In this document: one piece after another, positions 1 to 10,791 of the stretch
How the letters are laid out: each line of letters begins with the position of its first letter
Numbering within the stretch: position 1 is the stretch's first letter
Source: JBKPCD01 sp046727175
GTDB taxonomy: Bacteria > Acidobacteriota > Vicinamibacteria > Vicinamibacterales > 2-12-FULL-66-21
NCBI GenBank assembly: GCA_046727175.1
Contig: JBKPCD010000048.1
Coordinates: 1-50,435 of the forward strand
Length of the DNA: 50,435 nucleotides
Direction of reading: 5' to 3'
The notes under the pieces: generated by a model
What the model was told of the DNA's origin: nothing
Database searches by the model: none
Seen by the model: the letters and a program-made list of their open reading frames with translations, nothing else
Made by a program: the position numbers and the translations under genes

Positions 1-1
1 A

Positions 2-2608
<2,607 letters not shown>

Positions 2609-2664
2609 TTGCAGATTGCGGATTGCAGACTGCAGATTGACGGATTGTTGATTGCGGATTGCTG
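2609..2664 (+). repeat. GATTGC-type short tandem repeat after rpoC
   Basis: Directly after the rpoC stop there are six to seven imperfect copies of a unit close to GATTGCAG/GATTGCGG, running into the terminator. It is non-coding and looks like slippage-generated intergenic sequence. Confidence 0.75.
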
Positions 2665-2667
2665 ATG

Positions 2668-2700
2668 GGGCGGTGGCCAGTGGTCATCGCCCTTTTTATT
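2668..2700 (+). terminator. Rho-independent terminator of rpoC
   Basis: Arms GGGCGGTG (2668-2675) and CATCGCCC (2685-2692) pair over 8 bp with one G-U, loop of 9 nt, followed at once by TTTTTATTT. It ends the rpoBC transcript. Confidence 0.88.
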
Positions 2701-3003
2701 TGCGACACCTGGCCAAAGCGCGAGAGCGCCCGTCGGAACGACACGATCGAGGGCCTTACGGTGCACAACTCGGTCTTGGACCGAGTTCGTGAAACACGTC
2801 AGCGATGATAGTCACGCTTGAACGACGAGTTGTTATTTCCAGGGAGCCGGGAAAGCCCAGATCATCAGCAGAACCTTCCGGAAACTGACTGGCGGGTGCT
2901 CAAGTTGCTGCACCCCGCTGGTACTCGATAGATACTACAGGTGTGCGCTCGGCAATGTGTGAGCATCAACGCGAGTGCTGTTTCGCCAAGGAGGGGAGGG
3001 CCA
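2701..3003. other. Intergenic region with a perfect 9-bp hairpin
   Basis: No gene is seen. The only clear structure is AACTCGGTC (2767-2775), loop TTG, GACCGAGTT (2779-2787). There is no T-run after it. The Shine-Dalgarno of the next gene, AAGGAGG, is at 2988-2994. Confidence 0.6.
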
Positions 3004-3510
3004 TTGGAATCCAGCTCGAATCGAGCCAGCGAGCACGTGCCTCACATCCTGCGATGTTATGAGCTTGCCGACGAAGCCGTGGCACGCGGAAATCATCCTT
3101 TCGGCGCTCTGCTCGTCGTCGATGGGGAGGTCGTTGCCGCCGCACGCAATGAGGCAGTGGTCTCACGCGATCCCACGCGACATGCTGAAATGGTGTTGCT
3201 CTCCAAGGCCCTCGCACTCCTGACGCCAGAGGTCAGGATTCGTGCCGTGCTGTATTCGAGCACCGAACCGTGCACCATGTGCTCGGGTGCCATCTACTGG
3301 TCCGGCGTCGCGACGGTGGTTTTCGGCTGTTCAGCGGCAGCACTTGCGAGCGCGGCAGGCAGCGACTTCCTCGTCCCTTGCCCGGAGATATTCGCGCGTG
3401 GACAACGGAGGGTTGACGTTATCGGTCCGGTCCTCGAGGCGGAAGGACGAGCCAAGCATCTCTCGTACTGGAAACGGCTCGATGTGAGACCAGGGCCGAC
3501 TGGAGTCTAA
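3004..3510 (+). CDS. Nucleoside/nucleobase deaminase (cytidine deaminase-like fold)
   Basis: A 168-residue zinc deaminase. The HAE motif (His60, proton-shuttling Glu62) and PCTMC (Cys90, Cys93) supply the zinc ligands and catalytic acid. It resembles the guanine deaminase / tRNA adenosine deaminase branch, but the C-terminal helix region is not typical of TadA, so a free base or nucleoside substrate is more likely. The start is taken as TTG at 3004 because AAGGAGG lies 9 nt upstream; a GTG at 2941 in the same frame has no ribosome site and would add 21 residues unlike the family. It stands alone, with no operon partner visible. Confidence 0.85.
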   Translation: MESSSNRASEHVPHILRCYELADEAVARGNHPFGALLVVDGEVVAAARNEAVVSRDPTRHAEMVLLSKALALLTPEVRIRAVLYSSTEPCTMCSGAIYWSGVATVVFGCSAAALASAAGSDFLVPCPEIFARGQRRVDVIGPVLEAEGRAKHLSYWKRLDVRPGPTGV

Positions 3511-3573
3511 CCGCGGCAGAACGGTAGGCGCGGGCGGCATGATGCTAGAGGCGGATCGCGTCAGGGCACAGTA

Positions 3574-3681
3574 GTGGAGCCATCACTCAAGGCCTGGGTT
3601 CGAGTGACGCTGCTCGTGGGCGTCGTCTACCTCCTCGTCGGCAGGTTGTTCGCGCTGCCTGCGACTCAGGTGCAGCTATAG
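3574..3681 (+). pseudogene. Truncated membrane-protein fragment (N-terminal 35 codons)
   Basis: A GTG-started frame of 35 codons encodes VEPSLKAWVRVTLLVGVVYL followed by LVGRLFALP and then stops. This is a single transmembrane helix and looks like the first helix of a small multi-helix membrane protein that continues with an HVxxWRxAAW segment in acidobacterial relatives (from memory). The body of the gene is missing. Likely the remnant of a deletion; it could instead be a genuine one-helix peptide. Confidence 0.4.
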
Positions 3682-3790
3682 ACTTCGAATCACTGAGCAC
3701 ATCACATGTTGCGATATCGTGTTCGGACCTGCGGGCGCGGCTGCTCGTGAACTTCTCATCCATCTCGAAGGGCCGGGGTCAGGAACTGCC

Positions 3791-4354
3791 CTACGCTTCG
3801 AGACCCAAATCCGTCCGCATCTGACGGCAGGCACCCGATTGCAGCCGCTCCAGTTCCCGCTTGACGAGGTTCAACCCGAACACGCACAGTTCGAATTGAT
3901 CTGAAAGCCTCCGGAAGAGGGGGGCCTCATGGCGGTACTCGAACACGTCGAAGGCGGCGACGACGGCGTAGGACTGCTTGCCGGTTGCCACGTAGTCGAT
4001 GAGTGTGTCCGGGGAGAATCGATGGAGGCGGGGCCACGCCGCGATCGCTTCGGGAAACAGACCCGTGAAAAAAAGCGTGAAATCACCAATGTGCCTGCGG
4101 ACTTCGCGCTCGCGATCGAAGCTCGAGGCGTCGAGCAATGGATTGGAGGCAACGAGCATCTCGACAACGTCTTGTAATCGACGACCGCGCGAATTCCTGA
4201 TCCGATAGAGATTGTCCACGTGCGTGAAATCCACGAGGACGTTGGCCACGTACTCGGCCACAGCGCTGTCTTGGAGCTGGGCGCCGTGACTGAAATGCCG
4301 GCGGACCAGAGCTCGAAACATCTCCCGAAGCGGGTGTTGACGGCTGATTCTCAT
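3791..4354 (-). CDS. Conserved hypothetical protein, mostly helical
   Basis: A 187-residue soluble protein starting MRISRQHPLREMF. Recognisable patches are FVDNLYRI-type and IGDFTLFFTGLFPEA, which I recall from uncharacterised acidobacterial proteins, but I cannot name a family or function. There is no signal peptide and no membrane segment. An in-frame ATG 14 codons upstream (4396) is possible, but the internal one fits the conserved beginning better. It is the only minus-strand gene in the 3-7 kb stretch, read towards the truncated fragment at 3574-3681. Confidence 0.75.
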   Translation of the reverse strand: MRISRQHPLREMFRALVRRHFSHGAQLQDSAVAEYVANVLVDFTHVDNLYRIRNSRGRRLQDVVEMLVASNPLLDASSFDREREVRRHIGDFTLFFTGLFPEAIAAWPRLHRFSPDTLIDYVATGKQSYAVVAAFDVFEYRHEAPLFRRLSDQFELCVFGLNLVKRELERLQSGACRQMRTDLGLEA

Positions 4355-4433
4355 TGACCGATGCTCGTACGCGTGGATACCTCTGCAGTCTGTCACTGGA
4401 GAGCACAGACCGTGGTCCGTCGATTTGATCTAT

Positions 4434-4626
4434 GTACCACTTAACCCTACCCGCAGCTCACTTGAGTTGACAATTCACGCGGGTGGCGCACGGCGGGGCG
4501 CCCCGCGCGCCGCGCAGGCACCCTGTCCCGTTGCGCGGGTTTTTGGGCGCCGAGGACGCGTGGGGCTGCCGGGCGCCAGGACCCGCTCCATTGTCAACTC
4601 AAGTCAGCTTGGAATTTAGGTACCAC
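4434..4626. mobile_element. MITE-like element with 20-bp inverted repeats
   Basis: Inverted arms at 4455-4474 and 4590-4609 (AGCT.ACTTGAGTTGACAAT type) match at 19 of 20 positions and enclose 115 bp of very GC-rich DNA, including a perfect 14-bp palindrome GCGGGGCGCCCCGC at 4493-4506. GTACCAC occurs as a direct repeat just outside (4434-4440 and 4620-4626), as a target-site duplication would, although it sits 10-14 bp from the arms. There is no transposase, so this would be a non-autonomous element. It occupies nearly all of the 4355-4766 gap. Confidence 0.5.
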
Positions 4627-4766
4627 GACAACAAGTGATGTGGCGGTTCATGTCGATGAACCACCCGCATCCTCGGATGTCCACCTGTCCACGGGCTTGT
4701 TGTTGAACGTGTTTGCTGCCAGTGTTGTGGTATCCTGCCCGGCCGCATTTCTTCCTGGAGGCGTTC

Positions 4767-5276
4767 ATGGTCCTCACGAAGCCCGAACTCATTTCGTCCC
4801 TTCAAAACGAAGTCCGCATTCTGCTTCACCTCACGAGCAAGATCGAACGCCCGAAGCTCGACTACCGGCCCACGCCGAAGCAGCGGAGCACGATGGAACT
4901 TCTCAAGTACCTTTCGATCATGGGGCCGGAGCTCGTCAAAGCGGCGAAGGCCGGCAAGTTCGACCCCGCCGCGTGGACCGTGGCCGACAGCGCGGCGCAG
5001 GCCCGCGGCTTCGAGCAGACGCTCGCGGCGATTGCCGCGCAGACCGACGGCTACGCGCGTCTCCTTGCCGACGTCTCCGACGAAGACTTGCGCGCCGAAA
5101 TCGATATGTTCGGCAGCAGGACGACGCGCGGCGCGTTCCTGGTCAATCTCGTGCTCTGCGGCTGTGCGGCGTATCGCACGCAGCTATTTGTGTACCTCAA
5201 GGCCTGTGGCCGTGAAGAGCTGAGCACGATGAACCTGTGGGCCGGCATGGACGCTCCGGCGGCGGTCAAATCGTAG
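4767..5276 (+). CDS. DinB-like four-helix protein
   Basis: A 169-residue helical protein beginning MVLTKPELISSLQNEVRILL. The start at 4767 is chosen because GGAGG lies at 4757-4761; longer in-frame forms run into the repeat element. The pattern LTSKIERPKLDYRPTPKQRS followed by ELLKYLS is typical of DinB/YfiT-type bundles that use clustered His residues or a thiol cofactor. The metal-binding His triad is not evident here, so the catalytic role is unclear. It is monocistronic. Confidence 0.7.
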   Translation: MVLTKPELISSLQNEVRILLHLTSKIERPKLDYRPTPKQRSTMELLKYLSIMGPELVKAAKAGKFDPAAWTVADSAAQARGFEQTLAAIAAQTDGYARLLADVSDEDLRAEIDMFGSRTTRGAFLVNLVLCGCAAYRTQLFVYLKACGREELSTMNLWAGMDAPAAVKS

Positions 5277-5409
5277 ACGATACGACGCAGCTTCAGCGTT
5301 TCTCGTGGCTTTCGTGGCAGCCAGCATCCTGGCGCGACTGCCGCGAAGACAACTGCCCGACAACGTTGGGACTTCATCTGATCACATGCCTTACATGGCG
5401 GAGGGAACT

Positions 5410-5853
5410 ATGATCATCAACCGCTCCGCGCCAACAGCTACGGTTGTGCCCGTCCTTGTCTACGAGGACGTGAACAAGGCGATCGAGTGGCTCTGCGGCA
5501 CCTTCGGTTTCGGCGAACGGCTTCGTGCTGCCGGGTCGGGTGGCAGGGTCACGCACGCGCAGCTCGAGATGGCAGACGGCGCCGTGATGCTCGGTCAACA
5601 GGGCGGCGAGTTTCGGTCACCTCGGCCGAACGAAGTAACCCAATACGTAATCGTGCACATCACGAATGTCGACGAACATTTCGAGCATGCCCGCCAATGT
5701 GGCGCTCGCATCTTGAAGTCACCAGCGAATATGCCCTTCGGCGAGCGCCAATATACAGCCGAGGATCTTGGGGGACACCGATGGACGTTCTCTCAGTCCA
5801 TTGCCGACGTGGCCCCTGAAGAGTGGGGTGCGACGCCCGCCAAGAGCACTTGA
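5410..5853 (+). CDS. VOC (glyoxalase/bleomycin-resistance) family protein
   Basis: A 147-residue protein with two beta-alpha-beta-beta-beta halves: the first begins ATVVPVLVYEDVNKAIEWLC with FGFGERLR, the second QYVIVHITNVDEHFEHARQCGARI followed by GERQYTAEDLGGHRWTFSQ. The second motif (DLGGHRW) is the conserved end of the PhnB/glyoxalase type. Substrate unknown. The start at 5410 is supported by GGAGGG eight bases upstream; upstream in-frame codons lack one. Confidence 0.85.
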   Translation: MIINRSAPTATVVPVLVYEDVNKAIEWLCGTFGFGERLRAAGSGGRVTHAQLEMADGAVMLGQQGGEFRSPRPNEVTQYVIVHITNVDEHFEHARQCGARILKSPANMPFGERQYTAEDLGGHRWTFSQSIADVAPEEWGATPAKST

Positions 5854-5995
5854 ATACCCCTTGCACCGCTCGCTTCCAAACGGAGCGCGAGTGGCACGGC
5901 GCTTCTTTCACCGCAATGAGAGGTGTCGATTCCGGCGATTCGTCCGACGTATTGATGAAAGCGCGATTACGATGTTTCGAACTGGAGACGCTTCG

Positions 5996-6355
5996 ATGAA
6001 ATGCCTGATGCTCATCAAGCACAGTGAAGGCTACCGCTCTCAGCAGATCCCGCAGGCGCTGACGGATGCGATGGAGAAGTTCGTGTCGAAGGGGTTCGCC
6101 GACGGGACCCTCAAGGACACGGCAGGGCTCAGGCCGACGAAAGACGCCTTCCGCGTGCGCCTCGGCGGCGGCAAGCTGCACGTGACTGACGGACCGTTTA
6201 CCGAGACGAAAGAGGTGATCGGCGGCTACGCCATCGTCGAGGTCGCGTCGAGCGATCAGGCGCTGGAGATCGCACGCCAGTTCATGGAGCTGCATCGGGT
6301 ACACTGGCCGGAGTTCGAAGGAGAGTGCGAAGTGCGGCCGCTGGAGGACATGTAG
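5996..6355 (+). CDS. YCII-related (DGPF domain) protein
   Basis: A 119-residue ferredoxin-like fold protein beginning MKCLMLIK. It carries the signature TDGPFTETKEVIGGYAIVEV and a C-terminal EVRPLEDM that define the DGPF/PhnB-like YCII group, often found beside extracytoplasmic sigma factors; none is present here. The GGAG at 5984-5987 sets the start. Function of the family is not established. Confidence 0.88.
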   Translation: MKCLMLIKHSEGYRSQQIPQALTDAMEKFVSKGFADGTLKDTAGLRPTKDAFRVRLGGGKLHVTDGPFTETKEVIGGYAIVEVASSDQALEIARQFMELHRVHWPEFEGECEVRPLEDM

Positions 6356-6412
6356 CGGCCTTCGACAGATGCCGGATTCAGACCCAATTCTTTCTTTCTC
6401 GGTAACAGTGTC

Positions 6413-6805
6413 GTGAGTGAAGAGATCACAACGAATCAAGACTCTCCACCTTCTCGCGCGACCTTCTTCTCCCGCCTCTGTGCGTACATCGCAAATGCAT
6501 TGCGATATTGGGAGCCTCGCAGGCTGGTCTACAACGGGGTGCTCGTGTCGGTCGTGGTGGCACATTTCCTCGTGGCCTGGCCGGTCTCGAGAGACAAGGT
6601 CTCCTTCGATCTGCTGCTAGGCCTGTTTATTCTTGGAGTGCTCGCGAACATCGCCTACTGCGCGGTGTACCTCCCCGACCTGTTCGTCCAGTTCTCAGGC
6701 CTCGATGCGGCCTGGCGGCGAGGACGAACGGCCCTGTTGATTATCGGAACGGCCTTCGCCGCGACCATCACGCACTTCTTCGCGAAGGGAATCTTCGAAT
6801 CATAG
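6413..6805 (+). CDS. Small three-helix membrane protein
   Basis: 130 residues with a polar N-terminus and three hydrophobic segments: about 38-57 (LVYNGVLVSVVVAHFLVAWP), 68-92 and 107-126. GTG start at 6413. No family is recognised. It has codon use like its neighbours and no partner gene close enough to suggest an operon. Confidence 0.72.
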   Translation: MSEEITTNQDSPPSRATFFSRLCAYIANALRYWEPRRLVYNGVLVSVVVAHFLVAWPVSRDKVSFDLLLGLFILGVLANIAYCAVYLPDLFVQFSGLDAAWRRGRTALLIIGTAFAATITHFFAKGIFES

Positions 6806-7190
6806 GATTGGCGTTTCCGCGCGTTGCCACGCTGAGGATTGCACCCGGCGCGGGATCGAATGGAGTACGCTCGGCGACTGCACCAGGCCCGGGTGGATCG
6901 CCGAAGGCGCGGTGGGCGCATGCGCCCTACAATTTGGACAATTTGGGCGGTCGGGTGGTATTCGAGGCGCCCGACCGTGTATCATCGCACCACTCCAATC
7001 GGCATCTCTGACTTCTTCGCAGAAACAGATTGGAATCACCCGATCCTGCTGTCGGTTTCGCCTGGCCACCACTCGGCACGCAGGTGAGAAGGTCGCGACA
7101 CCGACATCCGAAAGAAACAGAATCGCAGGCGGCGTCGGGAAAGCTCCGGCTCGTGGCAGCGACTTGTAACGGCTTCAGGGGAGGTTCGGT
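6806..7190. other. Intergenic region with two GC-rich palindromes
   Basis: No coding frame is convincing. There is a perfect palindrome GGGCGCATGCGCCC at 6914-6927 and a hairpin with arms 6948-6957 and 6968-6977 (CGGTCGGG/CCCGACCG core, 10 bp with one G-U). No T-run follows either. The Shine-Dalgarno AGGGGAGG for the next gene lies just before 7191. Confidence 0.55.
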
Positions 7191-7631
7191 ATGGCAGAAG
7201 AGACAGTCGTGAATGCGGCGAAGGCATCGGTGATTGCGTACAACCAGAAAGACTGGGCCGCGGTCAGGGCCACGGTCACCCCCGCGATCGTGTACGACGA
7301 GGTGGCCACACAGCGGACCTTACATGGGATCGACGACGTCCTGACCGCCTGGAAGGGTTGGGCGACCGCCTTACCGGACTCGAAGGCTACGTTCGACAAC
7401 GTTCACGTCAGCGGTAACACCGTAGTACTCGAGTTGACCTGGCGTGGCACCCACACGGGACCACTGCAGACGCCAACGGGAGAGACTCCCGCGACAGGCA
7501 GACGCATCGAAGTGCGAGCCTGCCAGATCATCGAAGTTGCCGATGGCAAGACCCAGCGCATCCGACACTACTTCGACATGGCGACCTTGATGGCGCAGCT
7601 TGCCGTTAGCGCAAAAGCCGCTGGCGCGTGA
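7191..7631 (+). CDS. SnoaL-like / NTF2-fold ester cyclase family protein
   Basis: 146 residues with the cone-shaped NTF2 fold pattern: N-terminal helix with AYNQKDWAAVRATVTPAIVYDEVAT, the central strand VSGNTVVLELTWRGTHTGPL, and a C-terminal QIIEVADGKTQRIRHYFDMATLMAQL. Such proteins are isomerases, cyclases or orphan binders; no substrate can be assigned. ATG at 7191 follows an AGGGGAGG site. Confidence 0.85.
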   Translation: MAEETVVNAAKASVIAYNQKDWAAVRATVTPAIVYDEVATQRTLHGIDDVLTAWKGWATALPDSKATFDNVHVSGNTVVLELTWRGTHTGPLQTPTGETPATGRRIEVRACQIIEVADGKTQRIRHYFDMATLMAQLAVSAKAAGA

Positions 7632-7679
7632 TTCGGCTGGCGAGGTCGTTTGCCGGGTAGCACCGTCCAACTCGCAGCG

Positions 7680-7717
7680 CACCCGACGGCCGCATCTTAC
7701 GTATGCGGCCGCGGGTG
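7680..7717. terminator. Strong bulged hairpin between convergent genes
   Basis: CACCCG (7680-7685), bulged A at 7686, CGGCCGCAT (7687-7695), loop of 7 nt, ATGCGGCCG (7703-7711), CGGGTG (7712-7717): 15 bp interrupted only by one extrahelical A. It lies between the plus-strand SnoaL-like gene and the minus-strand hydrolase, so it may stop or protect both transcripts, although no T-run follows on either strand. Confidence 0.5.
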
Positions 7718-7759
7718 AGCCGCCGTCGCAAGTCTGGCGCGGGTTGACGACACCGATCA

Positions 7760-8937
7760 CTAGTTCTTGTCGTTGCCTCTCAGCTTTGCGATTTTCTGCT
7801 CGGCGCTCGCGCGAATCGCTTTCTTGAAGTCGTCGGGCGCTGTGTTGGCGGCCAGCAGCTCGAGCGACTTTCGCGCGGCCTGTAAGGCCAGATCGTTCTG
7901 ACCGTCGGCGAGGTAGGCATCGCCGAGGCTGTCGTACGTGTTCGCTGATGCCGGGTACGCTTCCGTATTCAGCTTGAAGAGTGCGACGGCTTCTTTGGTC
8001 CTCCCGGCCTGCAGGTGCTGATAGCCCATCAGATTGAGCGGTGCTCCGGGAACAACATCACGTTGGGATCCCGTGCGCGCTCCGCGTGGAACACCTTGAC
8101 GGCGTCCTCGACGCGCGCGGGCGTTTGCGCCAGCTGCCAGAACTCGCGGACCGCCGAGGTCTGTGGCGTCATAGCGGCCGCGCGATCGACGGGATGCGCT
8201 ACCAGCGTATCGACGTACCACGCGACGATTTGCGTTGGCAATTCCGGATGTGGCCCGAAGATCTCGGTTCCGTGTTTCCCATCCTTGAAACCGGAGAACC
8301 TGTTCCGCGGATTGCCCGACAGCGCGAGCAGCCATTCCATCAGCTGCGGCGCGCGGGCGTCGTATTGATCGTCGGCCGCGGCTGCAGCAAAGATCGGCAG
8401 CCAGTGCGTCTGCTCGATGAACCTGAAGCCTTCGGCGTCGGTCGAGCCGGCGAGCAGCACGAGCGAGGTCGCCTCGGGATGCCGTCGTGCGAACCTCACC
8501 GCCTGGTTCACGCCGCAACTTCCGCCGGCCACGCCGGTGCGGGTTTTGTCAACGCCGGGCTGTGCGAGCAGGAACGCGTAGGCTGCATCGACATCGCCGG
8601 GCCACTTCTCGTTCACCGTCTTCTGTGCGTCCTGGAACGCCAGCCCGTCGTACCGATCGCCACCGCTCTCACCGAAGCCTCGATAATCCATGGCCAACGC
8701 ATGGATGCCCGCGGCGGCCAGCTGCAGACCCAGCGGCGCCCATGAGGTCCGGGTGGTGTTGCACATGTGCAGCAGCAGAACGGCCGGGCCGGGTTTCGCG
8801 GCCGCGTAGTACGTGGCTTTCAATGACGTGCCGTCGGGTGCCGTGATCGTGATGTCGCGCGCCGCCGGTGGACTCTGGGCCGGCGCCGACACGCCGTGCA
8901 GGAGGAAAACCAGCGGAAACGTGCGAAGAACGCGCAT
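7760..8937 (-). pseudogene. Secreted alpha/beta hydrolase with C-terminal TPR segment, frameshifted
   Basis: The minus-strand frame from 8937 encodes a signal peptide (MRVLRTFPLVFLLHGVSAPA) and an alpha/beta hydrolase with the nucleophile elbow GGSCG and a TRTSWAPLGLQLAAAGIHAL oxyanion-side region. It stops at 8029. The next frame continues without a start as a tetratricopeptide segment (NLMGYQHLQAG, ALFKLNTEAYPASANTYDSLGDAYL) to 7760. Adding one base near 8042-8046 joins them as PNVMLFPEAPLNLMGY, giving about 391 residues. So the gene is either recently broken or carries a sequence error. The intact form would be a periplasmic dienelactone-hydrolase-like enzyme. Confidence 0.82.
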
Positions 8938-9225
8938 CGTCAGCTCCCGGGTGAGAATCTCAGAAAATCAGAAGATCGTGGCGCGCTCCGCTGCATTCCG
9001 TCATAAGCGTCACAATCAATGTGTGCCAGCGGAGCAACAACGGCATCGTTCAATCAGCATGGCCCGACGGAGTATGTCCTCGCGTCGACGAGGATCAGCG
9101 CGCCGCGATGGTCGAATCTACACGCGCTGCGGCACGATTGATCCTACGCCTGAGCGGCGGGGCCGCGGCCAGGAAAATGTTCAGCGTTCAAGTTGGTAAT
9201 CATTCGCTCGACGGGCGCACTTCCC
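8938..9225. other. Divergent intergenic region with an inverted repeat
   Basis: Between the divergent hydrolase and RDD genes. GCTCCGCTG (8985-8993) and CAGCGGAGC (9027-9035) form a perfect 9-bp inverted repeat 33 nt apart, a possible operator or the edge of a lost element. No gene recognised. Confidence 0.4.
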
Positions 9226-9828
9226 ATGCTCGAAAAACTTGACACCACCGCGATGATTGGCATCTTCGTTGTGCCAGCCGTTCTCTTTGCGCTCGTGTAT
9301 TCAACGATCGTAACGAAGCTCTCCAGGGGATTGCTGTCGCCGTATGCGAAGGCCAACGTCCGGCGGCGACTGTGTGCCGCAGCGATCGACAGCCTGATCG
9401 TCGTCACGGCGTGTCTCCTGTCCTCAACTTCGAGGGCCGTCTTGTATCTCGCGGCTGGGGCTGGCTACCTGCTCTTTCGAGATGCAATCAGAGGACAAAG
9501 TGTAGGAAAACTTCTCTTTGGGCTCGTCGTGATCAGCCTCGAAACCCATCGTCCGTCTTCGCTCGCTGATTCGGTGCGGCGTAATCTTCTCCTCCTTCTT
9601 CCGGGAGCGAATGTCGTTGCCATCTTCCTCGAGGCGCGAACGGTTCTACACGATGGGCAGGGTCAGCGATTGGGCGACAAGCTCGCCCAGACGCAGGTCG
9701 TCGAAGGTCTTGGAGCCAGGGAGCTCGTCAAGTCGTTTCAGGATTGGCTCATGGGTTTCGGCGGCGAGTTCACTCGGGCCGCGGGTGGGCGTGGACGCGC
9801 GCCGGTGCGACAGGATCGCGCTGCCTGA
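9226..9828 (+). CDS. RDD-family membrane protein
   Basis: 200 residues, four predicted membrane segments. The RDD signature is spread as RRRLCAAAIDSL in the second helix, FRDAIRGQSVGKLLFGL after the third, and RLGDKLAQT after the fourth. Proteins of this family are small inner-membrane proteins, some linked to sodium or pH stress; function here is unknown. The start is taken at ATG 9226; a GTG 11 codons upstream (9193) is also in frame. Confidence 0.8.
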   Translation: MLEKLDTTAMIGIFVVPAVLFALVYSTIVTKLSRGLLSPYAKANVRRRLCAAAIDSLIVVTACLLSSTSRAVLYLAAGAGYLLFRDAIRGQSVGKLLFGLVVISLETHRPSSLADSVRRNLLLLLPGANVVAIFLEARTVLHDGQGQRLGDKLAQTQVVEGLGARELVKSFQDWLMGFGGEFTRAAGGRGRAPVRQDRAA

Positions 9829-9928
9829 CTCAGCGGATTCATGCTATGAGCGCGTTGTTTTTCGTTCTACACTTCATCGTGGTCAGACCGACACGCGCTT
9901 GTGAGCGTTGGGCGACATACGTTTGGCG

Positions 9929-10018
9929 ATGCCCCTACTCTTCTCCTACGGCACGCTGCAGCAGGACGACGTGCAGCTGTCTACCTTCGGAAGGCTCCTG
10001 AAGCGCGGCGGCCGATAA
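9929..10018 (+). pseudogene. N-terminal fragment of a gamma-glutamylcyclotransferase-like protein
   Basis: Only 29 codons: MPLLFSYGTLQQDDVQLSTF followed by GRLLKRGGR and a stop. The YGTL motif is the nucleotide-like substrate loop at the very start of GGCT/AIG2 (YtfP) proteins, which are normally 110-150 residues. The catalytic Glu region is missing, so this is a remnant. Confidence 0.55.
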
Positions 10019-10165
10019 CTTCGTGAGATCCACACCTTCGTGTCCGGGCTGCTACGCCAATCGAAGGTACAATCGAGGCCCGAGTGAGTGCTTCGGGCAC
10101 AAGCCGCATCACCGTGTTGCTCGGTCGGCGTCAGCCGCGCAGGTGAGTCGTTCCAAGCCGCATGT

Positions 10166-10273
10166 ACTGGGGCAACGAGCATTCAGGTCGAGGCTTCGCT
10201 GGCTGGAGTGCACTTCTACTCGGCCAACGGATTCACTGAATCGGGTCTCGGCGAGACTCGCTTGATGTCTTGA
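10166..10273 (+). pseudogene. C-terminal fragment of a GNAT acetyltransferase
   Basis: The frame reads TGATSIQVEASLAGVHFYSA then NGFTESGLGETRLMS and stops. This is the beta6-alpha4-beta7 end of a GNAT fold (the xxFYxxNGF motif that contacts acetyl-CoA). The upstream sequence in frame has no recognisable GNAT core, so the first two thirds are lost. It lies 150 bp after the GGCT fragment. Confidence 0.5.
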
Positions 10274-10344
10274 CGGCCGATTGCGTGGGTGTTCATGCGC
10301 AAAGAGCTCGGAGTCTCGTAGGCTGCATCCGGGAAGGAAGTCCA

Positions 10345-10734
10345 ATGAAAGCCATGCTCGAGAAAGCATTTGGCTATAAGGGCGACAACATGAATCTTCC
10401 TGTGCGGGACCTCGAGGCGGCGCTGCCCTTCTATGAGAAAGTGTTGGGCTTTCGGGTCGTGTCACGCAGCATGACGCCTCACAACTCGGCCGTGCTCGCT
10501 CGCGACCAGGTACAAATAGGGCTCGCGGAAAATGGCGGTGATTCTACCCAGGACGGTTGTGCGTTCCACGTGAAGGACCTCACGTCGCTGTTCGCGGAGT
10601 TCAGAGCCAACGGTCTTCAGAAGGAACTGTCGGAGCTCGACACCGAACAGCAGGGCGGCGTCGCATGGAAGGTGTTCTACGCGGTCGCGCCTGACGGCCT
10701 TTGCTACTGGTTCGGTGAACGTCAGCCAGGGTAG
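10345..10734 (+). CDS. VOC family protein
   Basis: 129 residues: NLPVRDLEAALPFYEKVLGFRVVSR at the start of the first module, DGCAFHVKDLTSLFAEFRANGL at the second and a VFYAVAPDGLCYWFGE ending typical of glyoxalase-like proteins. ATG at 10345 follows AAGGAAG. Substrate unknown; it may be a resistance or dioxygenase-type protein. Confidence 0.83.
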   Translation: MKAMLEKAFGYKGDNMNLPVRDLEAALPFYEKVLGFRVVSRSMTPHNSAVLARDQVQIGLAENGGDSTQDGCAFHVKDLTSLFAEFRANGLQKELSELDTEQQGGVAWKVFYAVAPDGLCYWFGERQPG

Positions 10735-10747
10735 ACCGCCCAGCTTT

Positions 10748-10772
10748 CGATCGACGGCGCAGCCGTCGATCG
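10748..10772 (+). terminator. Perfect 11-bp hairpin after the VOC gene
   Basis: CGATCGACGGC (10748-10758), loop GCA, GCCGTCGATCG (10762-10772), starting 13 nt after the stop codon. No T-run on the plus strand; a short A/T stretch precedes it. Likely a terminator or 3' stabilising stem. Confidence 0.5.
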
Positions 10773-10791
10773 CGGCAATTGCTTCGTCATC

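Noticed and set aside
2767..2787. tRNA arm or tRNA fragment
   Set aside because: Just an isolated 9-bp stem with a 3-nt loop; no cloverleaf can be formed around it.
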